The notes below the pieces were generated by a model. That model did no database searches and was not told where the DNA came from. It saw nothing but the letters and a program-made list of their open reading frames with translations. A stretch of 64,000 nucleotides of DNA from Williamsia soli (GTDB lineage: Bacteria; Actinomycetota; Actinomycetes; Mycobacteriales; Mycobacteriaceae): NCBI RefSeq assembly GCF_017377795.1, contig NZ_JAFRDR010000001.1, positions 186,001-250,000 of the forward strand, given 5' to 3'. A program made the position numbers and the translations under genes. Positions 17,327-26,352 of the stretch are shown in pieces; position 1 is the first letter of the stretch, and the number at the start of each line of letters is the position of its first letter.

Positions 17327-18112
17327 TCAGGTCTGCAGGAAGGCGGCGACGACCTCGGGCCAGCGACGCACCTGTTCGGGAGTGTCGGCTGTCATCAGCC
17401 GGGCGCCGGGAATGATCGCGGTGAGCGAGCGGGCGGACGACAACGGATGGCCGTCATCGCCCGACCAGGCGAGCACCAACACCGGCACACCGATGGCAGC
17501 AAGGGCTGCGGCCGGGGGCAGGTCTGACAGGGCTGCGCCACGCAACACCGACGGCAGTAGTGACCGGGGGACCGACGGAGGGGAAGGGCTCTGCACGATT
17601 CCGTTCAACACCGGCGGCGGCGGTCCTGCCGTGGCCTCGAAGGCGGCCATGCCCTCGCGCTCGATGAGTGCAGCGCCGTCCCGATATCCGGCGACGTGCC
17701 GGGCACGGGTCTGTCCTGCCGTCGGCGGCGTCGTGAGAACCAGACTGCGGAACCGGCCCGGTTGGGCGACCGCGGCGTAGAGCAGGGTGGCGGTGCCCAT
17801 GGAGGCACCGATGCCCGAGACCTGTTCCGTGCCGGCGGTGTGGTCGAGCAGGTCGAGTAGATCGAGGGCGAGATTGGGCCACGTGTAGTGCTCGGGCATG
17901 GCATCTCCGGTGGAATTCCCATGTGCCCGAGCGTCGTAACGAATCAGGCGGTGCCCGCCTTCGAGTGGGGACCAGTCGAACGGCCCGGCAGGCTGATCTC
18001 CGGTTGCGCTCGCGGTCAGGCCGTGCGCCCAGAGCGCAGGCGGGCCCACCCCGGACTCGGTCCACGCGAGCCGGGCTCCGCGAACCGTGCAGTAGTGTGG
18101 CGCTCCGGTCAT
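17327..18112 (-). CDS. Alpha/beta hydrolase
   Basis: The 261 aa protein has the alpha/beta hydrolase fold: oxyanion loop W-A-H-G-L-T-A-S near residue 28, nucleophile elbow G-A-S-M-G with Ser near 103, a probable acid in W-S-G-D-D-G-H-P near 215, and a lid region rich in Pro. The catalytic histidine is not in the usual G-H element near the C-terminus; the last third lacks a clear H, so the H in D-D-G-H-P or a variant arrangement must serve, and activity is uncertain. It overlaps the upstream LysR gene by 4 bases (ATGA). Confidence 0.78.
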   Translation of the reverse strand: MTGAPHYCTVRGARLAWTESGVGPPALWAHGLTASATGDQPAGPFDWSPLEGGHRLIRYDARAHGNSTGDAMPEHYTWPNLALDLLDLLDHTAGTEQVSGIGASMGTATLLYAAVAQPGRFRSLVLTTPPTAGQTRARHVAGYRDGAALIEREGMAAFEATAGPPPPVLNGIVQSPSPPSVPRSLLPSVLRGAALSDLPPAAALAAIGVPVLVLAWSGDDGHPLSSARSLTAIIPGARLMTADTPEQVRRWPEVVAAFLQT

Positions 18113-19017
18113 CGCCCCGGTCCGGCCTGGGTGGCGAGCTCCACCAGATCCCGTGCAGGGCCCCGTAATCCGCCGCTGCGGTTCCAGACCGCCCGTAGCG
18201 TGCGGGGCATCCGGACGCCGGTCACGGAGATCCGCACGAGTCTGCCGTCCGCCAATTCCGGGGTCACGGACAGACTCGAGAGCACCGCGGGTGCGTCCGA
18301 ACTCAACACCGCAGCCTTGACCGCAGCGACCGAGGTCAGCTCCAACAGGGGATCGGCGACCGCTCCGAACGCAGCCTCGAACGTGACGCGCGTACCGGAC
18401 CCCGGTTCCCGTTGGACCAATGGTGTTCGTGCCAACTCCTCCGTGGTGATCGCGTGTTCGCTTCTGGCCCAGGGGTGTTCAGGGCGGGTGACCACCACCA
18501 GCTCGTCGCGGCCGACAGCCAGGTTGTCCAGCCGCGACTCCACGTCGGGGCCCTCGACGAATCCCAGGTCGACGGTGCCGCCCAGCACCTCGCGCGCCAC
18601 ATCCGCTGAGTTCATGGGCCGGACACTGATGCGGGCCTCGGGATGGAGTCGGCGCAGACTCAGTGCCCATGAGGGGATGAGGTATTCGGCGATCGTCATC
18701 GATGCCGCGACAGTCAGCGAGGCCCGTTTGCTGCCGAGCAACGATTCGACACCGGCAGAGAACTTCGCGGCGGCGTCGAGCAGGCCCGCCGCCCATTCCA
18801 GCACGGCGACACCCTCGGTGGTCAGTTCGGTACCCGCCGGCGAGCGGCGGAAGAGCACGACGCCGAGTTCGCGCTCCACCGCGCGCACGCGGGAGCTGAT
18901 CGCCTGCTGGCTCAGGTTCTGTTCACGAGCTGCGGCGCTCATGCTTCCGCTCCGCGCCACCGACACCACCACGTCCAGCGCAGACAGGTCGGGGACGCGC
19001 GCGGGCAACACCATCAT
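18109..19017 (-). CDS. LysR-type transcriptional regulator
   Basis: The 302 aa protein has an N-terminal LysR winged helix (V-A-R-S-G-S-M-S-A-A-A-R-E-Q-N-L-S-Q-Q-A-I-S-S-R-V-R) and a periplasmic-binding-like effector domain. I begin at ATG 19017; a longer frame to 19095 would run into the divergent transporter promoter. It diverges from a TDT-family transporter, the usual LysR target position, and overlaps the alpha/beta hydrolase gene, so it may control both. The inducer is unknown. Confidence 0.85.
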   Translation of the reverse strand: MMVLPARVPDLSALDVVVSVARSGSMSAAAREQNLSQQAISSRVRAVERELGVVLFRRSPAGTELTTEGVAVLEWAAGLLDAAAKFSAGVESLLGSKRASLTVAASMTIAEYLIPSWALSLRRLHPEARISVRPMNSADVAREVLGGTVDLGFVEGPDVESRLDNLAVGRDELVVVTRPEHPWARSEHAITTEELARTPLVQREPGSGTRVTFEAAFGAVADPLLELTSVAAVKAAVLSSDAPAVLSSLSVTPELADGRLVRISVTGVRMPRTLRAVWNRSGGLRGPARDLVELATQAGPGR

Positions 19018-19025
19018 CGCAGGGT

Positions 19026-19057
19026 ACAAGGCAAACTTGTGACATGACAAGTACAAG
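19026..19057. promoter_or_regulatory. Repeated ACAAG/CTTGT boxes between LysR and TDT transporter genes
   Basis: ACAAG (19026-19030), CTTGT (19036-19040), ACAAG (19047-19051) and TACAAG (19052-19057) form two interlocking inverted repeats in the 81-base divergent region. This fits the multiple half-sites bound by LysR proteins. The pattern is directly visible; its role is inferred. Confidence 0.5.
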
Positions 19058-19098
19058 CCGTCTACCGGTGAGAACGTCTGAGCTGCACGATTCAAAGC

Positions 19099-20214
19099 AT
19101 GACGCCGAACTGGTTTGCCGCAATCATGGGTACGGGGATCGTGGCCACCTCAGGGGTGGCCCTGCACTCGGACTTCCCGGGTCTGTACACATCCGCCACC
19201 GGTTTCTGGCTCCTCGCGTCGGTGGGGTTGGTGATCGCGACCGTCCTGTTCCTGCGCGGAGGCCCTTCCGAGCACGCCGGCGACCCGACGATGGTCCACT
19301 TCTACGGAGCGCCCGCCATGGCACTGCTGACCGTCGGCGCCGGCACCATCGAGCTCGGTCCGCAGTTCCTCGGCAACCATGTCGCGGTGTGGGTCGGCGG
19401 GTTGCTGTGGCTGGCCGGCACCGCGGCCGGACTCTTCACCGCCGTGTGGATCCCGTTTCGGATGATCACCGGGGCACAGAGTGCGCAGGCGGGTGCGATG
19501 CCGAGCTGGCTCATGCCGGTGGTCCCGCCGATGGTCTCGGCTGCCACCGGATCGCTGCTGATCCAGCACATCCCGGCGGGACAACTGCGGCTCGGCGTCC
19601 TGGCGACCTGCTACGGCATGTTCGGCCTGAGTCTCGTCCTCGGGTTCCTGACCATCGCAATGGTCTACTCCCGCCTCGTCCATCGGGGTCTACCGTCGGT
19701 CGACGTGGCCCCGACAGTCTGGATCATGCTCGGTATGATCGGTCAATCCATCACCGCTGCAGTGCTGTTGGGCAACAACTCGGCACTGGTATTCCGGGGG
19801 CAGCAAGCGCCGATCGCGGCCGGGCTACACATCCTCGGGATCGGCTACGGACTGGTGATGTCCGGGTTCGCCGTCTTCGTCTTCGCACTGGCAGTGTCCA
19901 TCACGGTGCACAACGTGCGCCGCGGGATGAGTTTCACCCCTGCCTGGTGGAGCTTCACCTTCCCGACCGGCACCTGTGTCACCGGATCTGCAGCTCTTGC
20001 ATTCGCCACCGACTCCGGGTTGTTGCAGATCATCGCGGGGGCGCTGTATGTGCTGCTGATCCTCGCCTGGGTGGTCGTCGCCTCTCGGAGTCTGATGCAG
20101 GTTGTCGGACAGACACTGGCGCCGAAGGTGCCGGGTTTCCAGATGCGTACCGGCACTGCAACACCTGCGCTCGAACGGAATGCCGGCACCGACGTACACG
20201 CAGTTTCGGTCTAG
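19099..20214 (+). CDS. TDT-family transporter (TehA/SLAC1 fold)
   Basis: This 371 aa membrane protein begins with T-P-N-W-F-A-A-I-M-G-T-G-I-V-A, the signature of the tellurite-resistance/dicarboxylate transporter family (TehA, Mae1, Ssu1, SLAC1), and has about ten hydrophobic helices. Family members move small anions such as malate, sulfite or tellurite-related species; the substrate cannot be chosen from sequence. The divergent LysR gene is its likely regulator. Its TAG stop overlaps the stop of the convergent nadB gene by three bases within CTAG. Confidence 0.87.
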   Translation: MTPNWFAAIMGTGIVATSGVALHSDFPGLYTSATGFWLLASVGLVIATVLFLRGGPSEHAGDPTMVHFYGAPAMALLTVGAGTIELGPQFLGNHVAVWVGGLLWLAGTAAGLFTAVWIPFRMITGAQSAQAGAMPSWLMPVVPPMVSAATGSLLIQHIPAGQLRLGVLATCYGMFGLSLVLGFLTIAMVYSRLVHRGLPSVDVAPTVWIMLGMIGQSITAAVLLGNNSALVFRGQQAPIAAGLHILGIGYGLVMSGFAVFVFALAVSITVHNVRRGMSFTPAWWSFTFPTGTCVTGSAALAFATDSGLLQIIAGALYVLLILAWVVVASRSLMQVVGQTLAPKVPGFQMRTGTATPALERNAGTDVHAVSV

Positions 20215-21731
20215 GTTCCCGGTTCATCCGTGCGGTGATGGCAACCGCGAGATCGCTTGCGGGCCAACGCCGCATTCACCACCAGCATCGCCGTGACGGT
20301 GAGTGCGGCGTCCTCGTGGTCGGTGGCAGTGACCGGTGTGCGTCGGGGTGCCGACTGTAGTTGCTCGGCCAAGGTGCTGAGCCCGGTGTGGTCACGGCTG
20401 AGCGCGGCGCGGTCGGACATCTGATTCTGCAATTCACCGCGTGGTGCGATGGGACGGTCCGCGACTGCAGTGAGTCCATCGGGCCGTGCCACCGGCCCGC
20501 CGGCCCGGTCGATCGCGGCGTCGGCCACGCGTCGTCCCATGACCAGACCTTCGAGCAAACTGTTGGACGCCAGACGATTTGCGCCGTGTAGTCCGGTGCG
20601 GGCGACCTCGCCCGCGGCGTACAGCCCTGGGATGGACGTCGCTCCCGAGGTGTCGGTGACGATTCCACCACACAGGTAATGGGCGCCGGGAACCACCGGA
20701 ATGAGGTCGGTGGCCGGATCGATGCCGATCACCTCAACCCCTGCGGTCACGGTGGGGAATCGGCGGGCGAAGTCGCTGATGTGCCGCGCGTCGAGGTAGA
20801 CGTGCTCGGCACCCGTCCTGGCCATCGCAGCGGTCACCGCGTTCGCGACCACATCGCGCGGTGCGAGGTCACCGAGGAGATGGACGCCTTCGGTGACCGA
20901 ATGGCCGTCGATGTCGACCAGGATCGCGCCCTCCCCACGAAGCGCTTCGGTGATGAGGGTGCGGCGCCCTCGAACTCCCGGGCGGTAGAGCATCGTGGGA
21001 TGGAACTGGATGAATTCCATGTCGGCCACTACTGCCCCGACCGCGTGTGCCAGAGCTATCCCGTCCCCGGTCGAACCGAGGGGATTGGTGGTGGCACGGT
21101 ACATGTGGCCGGCGCCGCCGGTGGCGAGAACGACGGTGGGAGCGAACACTTCGGCGGTGCGACCGTCGCCCGACCCGATGCGTAGGCCCACTGCGTCACC
21201 GCCCGTGGACAGCACCACCTGCTGGGCGTGCGACTCGTCGATGACCCGAATCTGCGAATGGGACAGGGCGCGGGTGGCGAGTGAGCGTTGCACCTGCGCG
21301 CCGGTCGCATCTCCTCCTGCGTGGATGACGCGGCGGACGCTGTGTCCGCCTTCTCTCGTACGCAGGAACCGACCGTCGGGACCCCGGTCGAACTGCGCCC
21401 CCCATTCCACAAGGGTCGAGACCGCCGCGAAGCCGTCGCCGAGGATCGATGCGGTGGCGACCTCGTCGGTCAGTCCGGCACCGGCGACCACGGTGTCGCG
21501 GGTGTGCAGCGCCACCGAGTCCTCGTCGTTGTCGGGCTCGACGACCGCGATACCGCCTTGGGCGAAATAAGTCGCGGTTCCCGGGTCGAGGTCGTCTGGG
21601 CGCCAACCGCGCCCCTTGTTGAGAACGATCACGGTCAGACCCGCCTCGGCGGCCCTGACCGCAGCGGTGAGACCGGCGACGCCGGCACCGACGACCACGA
21701 GATCAGCACGCAACGCAGCGTCGGCAACCAT
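20211..21731 (-). CDS. nadB: L-aspartate oxidase
   Basis: The 506 aa flavoenzyme has the N-terminal FAD motif V-V-G-A-G-V-A-G near residue 16, the covalent-like G-G-I-A-V fumarate-reductase family loop, the catalytic region R-T-R-E-G-G-H-S-V-R-R, and the C-terminal A-S-N-S-L-L-E-G-L-V element of NadB. It oxidises L-aspartate to iminoaspartate, the first step of de novo NAD synthesis. Usually nadA, nadB and nadC are adjacent; here neither nadA nor nadC flanks it, so this may be a detached copy or a second paralog. The C-terminal helical domain is present but ends in a short basic tail. Confidence 0.88.
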   Translation of the reverse strand: MVADAALRADLVVVGAGVAGLTAAVRAAEAGLTVIVLNKGRGWRPDDLDPGTATYFAQGGIAVVEPDNDEDSVALHTRDTVVAGAGLTDEVATASILGDGFAAVSTLVEWGAQFDRGPDGRFLRTREGGHSVRRVIHAGGDATGAQVQRSLATRALSHSQIRVIDESHAQQVVLSTGGDAVGLRIGSGDGRTAEVFAPTVVLATGGAGHMYRATTNPLGSTGDGIALAHAVGAVVADMEFIQFHPTMLYRPGVRGRRTLITEALRGEGAILVDIDGHSVTEGVHLLGDLAPRDVVANAVTAAMARTGAEHVYLDARHISDFARRFPTVTAGVEVIGIDPATDLIPVVPGAHYLCGGIVTDTSGATSIPGLYAAGEVARTGLHGANRLASNSLLEGLVMGRRVADAAIDRAGGPVARPDGLTAVADRPIAPRGELQNQMSDRAALSRDHTGLSTLAEQLQSAPRRTPVTATDHEDAALTVTAMLVVNAALARKRSRGCHHRTDEPGT

Positions 21732-21749
21732 GGGTGGAAAGTCTATCGG

Positions 21750-22226
21750 TCAGCGTTTGACCAGTGATATCCGTAGCTCGTCGAGCGGCACCTCGACGCC
21801 GTCCGGGGTGGACACCGTCACCTGCACCGGCGCGCCGGTCTTGTCGGAGACCATCTCGAGTGGCTTGCCCTTGGGCTGGCAGTACTTGTCACCCCACTGC
21901 ATCAACCCGAACAAGACCGGCACGAGGTCGGCGCCCTTCTCGGTGAGTCGGTACTCGAAACGGGTCCGCTGGCCGGGCTCCTGATACGGCGACTTCTCCA
22001 GCAGACCCTCGGCGACGAGGGCCTTGAGCCGCGCGGCGGCGACGGCGTCGCTGACCCCGACCCGCCGGGCGAAGCCGTCGAAGCGGGTGGTGCCGTACAT
22101 CGATTCGCGCATGATCAGCATCGCGGTCTTGGTCCCGACGACGTCGAGGGCGCGCACGATGGAGCACCGATTCCCGGGAACCCAGCGGTCGAGGTCAGCC
22201 AGCTTGTCGTCGAGTACTACAGCCAT
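21750..22226 (-). CDS. HxlR-family transcriptional regulator
   Basis: This 158 aa protein has the HxlR winged helix (C-S-I-V-R-A-L-D-V-V-G-T-K-T-A-M-L-I-M-R-E, then T-R-F-D-G-F-A-R-R-V-G-V-S-D) and a longer C-terminal extension of about 50 residues that may dimerise or bind ligand. Only one cysteine sits in the N-terminal sensing position. It lies downstream of the VOC-protein gene on the same strand with a 49-base gap holding an inverted repeat, so it probably has its own promoter and regulates itself. Confidence 0.86.
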   Translation of the reverse strand: MAVVLDDKLADLDRWVPGNRCSIVRALDVVGTKTAMLIMRESMYGTTRFDGFARRVGVSDAVAAARLKALVAEGLLEKSPYQEPGQRTRFEYRLTEKGADLVPVLFGLMQWGDKYCQPKGKPLEMVSDKTGAPVQVTVSTPDGVEVPLDELRISLVKR

Positions 22227-22243
22227 GCGTCCATGGTACGCGG

Positions 22244-22269
22244 CCTGACTAGGGTGTACAGCAGTCAGG
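22244..22269. promoter_or_regulatory. Inverted repeat upstream of the HxlR gene
   Basis: CCTGACT (22244-22250) and AGTCAGG (22263-22269) are exact complements separated by 12 bases, 18-43 bases upstream of the HxlR start. The spacing suits a dimeric winged-helix regulator. Binding is inferred from position only. Confidence 0.5.
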
Positions 22270-22275
22270 AGGCAG

Positions 22276-22635
22276 TCAGCTCAGGACGAGGCAGAACGGA
22301 TGGCCGACCGGATCGAGGTAGACGCGAAAGCCCTCGTGCTCCTGCCCCTCGACCTTGGTGGCACCGAGCGCGAGAACCTGGGGTTCGGCGGTCTCGAAGT
22401 CGGAGACCTGGACGTCGAGATGGAACTGCTGACTACCGTGCGGGTCGGGGAACTGCGGTGGCACGTAACTGGTGGAGGGTTGGAATGTCAGTTTCGCCTT
22501 GCCCAGACCGCAGTCGAGTTCGACCCAATCGGAATCGCTGGTGTCGAGTTCTCCGCCGAGCAGCTGCTGGTAGAACCGGGCCAACTCCACCGGATTCGGA
22601 CCGTCAAGTGCAATTGCATTCACGAAACCGATCAT
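22276..22635 (-). CDS. VOC-family (glyoxalase/dioxygenase fold) protein
   Basis: The 119 aa protein is a single vicinal-oxygen-chelate domain with two beta-alpha-beta-beta-beta modules: N-P-V-E-L-A-R-F-Y-Q-Q-L-L-G at the start and the ending Y-L-D-P-V-G-H-P-F-C-L-V. It resembles the actinobacterial Glyoxalase_6 type, whose members include drug-binding and uncharacterised proteins. I use ATG 22635, which has GGGAG 6 bases upstream. The catalytic metal site is not complete, so a binding function is as likely as catalysis. Confidence 0.82.
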   Translation of the reverse strand: MIGFVNAIALDGPNPVELARFYQQLLGGELDTSDSDWVELDCGLGKAKLTFQPSTSYVPPQFPDPHGSQQFHLDVQVSDFETAEPQVLALGATKVEGQEHEGFRVYLDPVGHPFCLVLS

Positions 22636-22695
22636 CAGTACTCCCATCTCGTGTGTCGACTCGCCACCAGGGTCACTTGAGGACAAGATGTACTC

Positions 22696-23400
22696 GTGGT
22701 GGGCGAATTCGATGCGTGTTGGTCAACGGTAATTGCTGCCGCCGACACTCACGCGGCGTTCGGTGACGCCCCCGACAACGGATGGGTGCAGCGGTGCCGG
22801 TTGGAATCAGGTCACCCCGGGCTCCACGGTAGTGATGCCGGCGCCAAGCCGGTGACCGGTCGCAGGCTGTGGCTGCAGTGGGTCGACGAGGTCTCGGGCC
22901 ATCGATTGATCGAATTGTCGCCGTGTCCCGGAACCGACGGCGCCGACTCCGCGTGTGCCCTCTTCGCCGATCACGGCGGACCCCACAGGTTCGTTCCTAC
23001 GTCGTCGACTCTCACGTTCGGTACGCACTACCAATCGGAGACCACCGTCAGCCGCAACGGCTCGAGCCGGGGTGGCTCGGTTGCGACCGCTCGCGGGTCC
23101 GTGGCGCCCGCACCGCCCCAGCGACACGCCACCGAGCAACCCCGGGTGTCCGTTCCCGAGTCTGTCGGAGAACAGGTGAGTACCGGTCGTCGGTCGCGGC
23201 ATCTCGACGACACGCAGCAGGAATCCGACGATCAGACGTCGCAGACTTCCCCGCCGAGTGCGCCTGGGACGGCGCGGACGCGTCGGGCCGCCGACAGGGC
23301 AGCTGAGGCTGTACCCACCGTCGACGAGGCACTGCTCGCTGTCGCGGAAGCTCTGGCCGCGTTGGCCAGGGCGATCCGCCGCCGCGACGACACCGTCTAG
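22696..23400 (+). CDS. Hypothetical protein with two matched C-x5-H-x3-H motifs
   Basis: This 234 aa protein is not one I recognise. Residues 34-44 (C-R-L-E-S-G-H-P-G-L-H) and 87-97 (C-A-L-F-A-D-H-G-G-P-H) follow the same C-x5-H-x3-H pattern with glycine in the same region, so the N-terminal 100 residues may hold two copies of a small metal-binding unit. Residues 105-195 are low-complexity, polar and probably disordered, and the C-terminal 40 residues form an Ala/Arg-rich helix. GTG 22696 is the working start; the next codon is also GTG. It diverges from the VOC gene across 60 bases. Confidence 0.68.
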   Translation: MVGEFDACWSTVIAAADTHAAFGDAPDNGWVQRCRLESGHPGLHGSDAGAKPVTGRRLWLQWVDEVSGHRLIELSPCPGTDGADSACALFADHGGPHRFVPTSSTLTFGTHYQSETTVSRNGSSRGGSVATARGSVAPAPPQRHATEQPRVSVPESVGEQVSTGRRSRHLDDTQQESDDQTSQTSPPSAPGTARTRRAADRAAEAVPTVDEALLAVAEALAALARAIRRRDDTV

Positions 23401-23511
23401 CCCCGATCACCCGCCGACGTCATCCCCGGTGAACGTCCGTCGAGGCACTGTGTCCTCGACGGGTCATGTCGGGTCTGGATGTGGTGTGCGTGGCCGCTCG
23501 TGGCGCCTCAG

Positions 23512-23526
23512 TACCCTAGGGGGGTA
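23512..23526. promoter_or_regulatory. CsoR operator
   Basis: TACCCTAGGGGGGTA at 23512-23526 is a near-palindrome of the TACCC...GGGTA type bound by copper-sensing CsoR repressors. It lies 33-48 bases upstream of csoR, and its right edge overlaps a possible -10 element TATGGT (23525-23530), so bound repressor would block polymerase. Confidence 0.75.
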
Positions 23527-23559
23527 TGGTAGCCGACAAGCGCCGAACGAGGAGTGATC

Positions 23560-23874
23560 ATGGCAGACGAACATCTGGAACACGAGCAGCACCAGCACGG
23601 TTACATCCACCGCAAGGACGATTACCTCAAGCGGTTACGCCGGATCGAGGGGCAAGCCCGTGGACTCCAGAAGATGGTCGAAGAAGAGAAATACTGCATC
23701 GACATCCTGACGCAGGTGTCCGCGATGACGAAGGCGCTGCAAGCGGTCAGTCTGGGGCTCTTGGAAGAGCACATGTCTCACTGCGTGATCGACGCCGCCC
23801 GCGAGAGTGACGAGGCAGGTCAGGCGAAGGTCAAAGAGGCCACCGAGGCGATAGCCCGGCTGGTCCGTTCATAG
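23560..23874 (+). CDS. csoR: Copper-sensing transcriptional repressor CsoR
   Basis: The 104 aa protein is a CsoR/RcnR-type four-helix repressor: R-L-R-R-I-E-G-Q-A-R-G at the N-terminus, then the Cu(I) ligands Cys in K-Y-C-I-D-I-L and the H-x3-C pair in E-E-H-M-S-H-C. Those three residues match the C-H-C site of M. tuberculosis CsoR. Cu(I) binding releases DNA and induces the copper operon. ATG 23560 has GAGGAG 5 bases upstream. An N-terminal tail with five histidines in the first 17 residues precedes the core. The operator and the copZ-copA genes that follow confirm the role. Confidence 0.92.
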   Translation: MADEHLEHEQHQHGYIHRKDDYLKRLRRIEGQARGLQKMVEEEKYCIDILTQVSAMTKALQAVSLGLLEEHMSHCVIDAARESDEAGQAKVKEATEAIARLVRS

Positions 23875-23890
23875 AAGGGGACGTCACGAC

Positions 23891-24094
23891 ATGAGTGCAG
23901 ACACGTACACAGTGGTCGGGATGACCTGCGGGCATTGCGTCGCATCGGTCACCGAAGAGGTCAGCGAAGTGTCCGGAGTCGATCGGGTCGAGGTCGACCT
24001 GGAATCCGGTGGCCTGACCGTTCACGTCTCGGAACCCGTTGCGCGCAAGGAGATCGAGGCCGCGGTCACAGAGGCCGGATATCGGTTGGCGTGA
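23891..24094 (+). CDS. copZ: Copper chaperone CopZ (HMA domain)
   Basis: This 67 aa protein is a single heavy-metal-associated domain with the Cu(I)-binding motif G-M-T-C-G-H-C at residues 10-16. It should carry Cu(I) in the cytoplasm to the exporter CopA. It lies 16 bases after csoR and 4 bases before copA, in one operon under CsoR control. Confidence 0.92.
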   Translation: MSADTYTVVGMTCGHCVASVTEEVSEVSGVDRVEVDLESGGLTVHVSEPVARKEIEAAVTEAGYRLA

Positions 24095-24098
24095 GGTC

Positions 24099-26330
24099 AT
24101 GGCCACTGCTGCGCCACAGGCGCGTATAGATCTCGAGATCGGCGGCATGACCTGCGCGTCCTGCGCCAATCGAATCGAACGCAAACTGAACAAACTCGAC
24201 GGTGTCGAGGCGACGGTCAATTATGCGACCGAGAAGGCCAGCGTTCGTTACGCCGACCCGATCGACACCGCGGCCCTCATCGCCGCCGTTGAGGCGGCCG
24301 GTTATTCCGCCACCCCACCGGCGAGAGCCGATGACGACGAGGCGCCCGGTGAACCCGCGAAAGACGGCGAACTGCGGGCGCTTCGACACCGCACACTGGT
24401 CAGTGCGGCGCTCTCGGTGCCGGTCATCGCCATGGCGATGATCCCGGCGCTGCAGTTCGACAACTGGCAGTGGCTGTCGCTGACCCTGGCCGCGCCGGTG
24501 GTGGTGTGGGGCGGCTGGCAGTTCCATCGCGCTGCCGTCATCAATGCCCGGCACGGGGCCGCGACCATGGACACCCTGGTGTCGGTCGGGACCGTCGCAG
24601 CGCTCGGTTGGTCGCTCTACGCACTCTTCTTCGGATCTGCCGGCGATCCGCAGACCGCCCATGGCGCAATGGATATGGGCGGTACCGATGGAACCGGGAA
24701 CATCTATCTCGAAGCGGCCGCGGGTGTGACCACGTTCATTCTCGCCGGCCGCTACTTCGAGATGCGCTCCAAGCGGCGGGCCGGTGCAGCGCTCCGTACG
24801 CTGCTCGGTCTGGGTGCCAAGGATGTGACGCTCCTGGTGGACGGTGTCGAAAGGTTGGTTCCCATCGAGCAACTCGCGGTCGGGGATCTGTTCGTCGTGC
24901 GGCCGGGCGAGCGCATCGCCACCGACGGGGTGATCGACAGCGGAACGTCGGCGGTCGACGCCTCGATGTTGACCGGAGAAGCGGTCCCGATCGAGGTCAA
25001 TCCGGGTGACACCGTGGTCGGGGCGACGGTCAATGCCGGCGGACGCGTTGTCGTGCGGGCGAGTCGAATCGGTGCCGACACCCAGCTTGCCCAGATGGCC
25101 CGGTTGGTGGAGCAGGCGCAAACAGGTAAGGCACGGGTACAGCGCCTCGCCGACCGGATATCGGGCGTGTTCGTGCCGATCGTCATCGCGCTTGCCCTCG
25201 GCACCCTGGCAGTTTGGCTCCTGCTCGGATACGGCGCAACCGACGCTTTCACCGCCGCGGTTGCCGTGCTGATTATCGCCTGCCCGTGTGCGCTGGGCCT
25301 GGCCACCCCGACCGCGCTGATGGTCGGTACCGGCCGAGGGGCGACGATGGGTGTGCTGATCAAGGGGCCGGAGGTGCTCGAGTCCACCCGACAGGTCGAC
25401 ACCGTCGTGCTCGACAAGACCGGGACGGTGACCACCGGCCAGATGGTCTTGACGGACGTGAGGGTCGCCGACGGCGAGGAACACGACCATGTCGTCGCGA
25501 TGGCCGGATCCGTCGAGGACGCGTCCGAGCATCCCATCGCCCGGGCGGTTGCCGACGGGGCTCGTCGGCTCGTCGGCACCCTGCACCCGGTGACCGAATT
25601 CTCGAGTACCGCGGGTCTCGGGGTGCGTGCCACCATCAACGGCGTCGAGGTGGTGGTCGGTCGGCCGAAGCTGCTGACGGACAGCGGTTTCGAGCTGCCT
25701 GCCGAGCTCGATGTGGCGCTCGAGGAGGCCGGTGCAGCAGGGTACACGGCGGTGGTCGTCGGTTGGGACAGGCGGATCCGCGGGGTCTTGGTGGTGGCCG
25801 ATGAGGTGAAGCCGACATCAAAGCAGGCGGTGGCCGAGTTCAAGGGGCTCGGTCTGATGCCGGTCCTTTTGACCGGCGATCACGAAACGGTGGCGACAAC
25901 CGTTGCGGCGCAGGTCGGTATCGAGACCGTGATCGCGGGGGTACTGCCCGCGGACAAGGTCGACGTGATCAAACGACTGCAGGCCGAGGGAAGAATCGTC
26001 GCGATGGTCGGCGACGGCGTCAATGACGCCGCGGCACTGGCCCAAGCCGATCTCGGGCTCGCGATGGGCACCGGGACCGATGCCGCCATCGAGGCGAGCG
26101 ACATCACCCTGGTCCGCGGGGACCTGCGCGCGGCGGGCGATGCCATCCGGCTGTCCCGGGCCACGCTGCGCACCATCAAGGGCAATCTGTTCTGGGCCTT
26201 CGGCTACAACGTGGCGGCCATCCCGCTGGCGGCGGCCGGACTGCTCAGTCCCATGATCGCCGGAGCGGCGATGGCCCTGTCGTCGGTGTTCGTGGTCGGA
26301 AACAGTTTGCGGCTGCGTCGCTTTCGGTGA
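24099..26330 (+). CDS. copA: Copper-exporting P1B-type ATPase CopA
   Basis: The 743 aa pump has one N-terminal HMA domain (G-M-T-C-A-S-C at residues 16-22), membrane helices, the actuator loop T-G-E, the CPC transport motif with Cys395, the phosphorylated Asp439 in D-K-T-G-T, an HP motif in S-E-H-P-I-A, and G-D-G-V-N-D-A from about residue 638. CPC marks it as a P1B-1 Cu(I) exporter. ATG 24099 has GAGG just upstream and is 4 bases from copZ. It is the effector of the copper-resistance operon. Confidence 0.94.
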   Translation: MATAAPQARIDLEIGGMTCASCANRIERKLNKLDGVEATVNYATEKASVRYADPIDTAALIAAVEAAGYSATPPARADDDEAPGEPAKDGELRALRHRTLVSAALSVPVIAMAMIPALQFDNWQWLSLTLAAPVVVWGGWQFHRAAVINARHGAATMDTLVSVGTVAALGWSLYALFFGSAGDPQTAHGAMDMGGTDGTGNIYLEAAAGVTTFILAGRYFEMRSKRRAGAALRTLLGLGAKDVTLLVDGVERLVPIEQLAVGDLFVVRPGERIATDGVIDSGTSAVDASMLTGEAVPIEVNPGDTVVGATVNAGGRVVVRASRIGADTQLAQMARLVEQAQTGKARVQRLADRISGVFVPIVIALALGTLAVWLLLGYGATDAFTAAVAVLIIACPCALGLATPTALMVGTGRGATMGVLIKGPEVLESTRQVDTVVLDKTGTVTTGQMVLTDVRVADGEEHDHVVAMAGSVEDASEHPIARAVADGARRLVGTLHPVTEFSSTAGLGVRATINGVEVVVGRPKLLTDSGFELPAELDVALEEAGAAGYTAVVVGWDRRIRGVLVVADEVKPTSKQAVAEFKGLGLMPVLLTGDHETVATTVAAQVGIETVIAGVLPADKVDVIKRLQAEGRIVAMVGDGVNDAAALAQADLGLAMGTGTDAAIEASDITLVRGDLRAAGDAIRLSRATLRTIKGNLFWAFGYNVAAIPLAAAGLLSPMIAGAAMALSSVFVVGNSLRLRRFR

Positions 26331-26352
26331 CGGGATGCGAGGGCTCGCCGGT

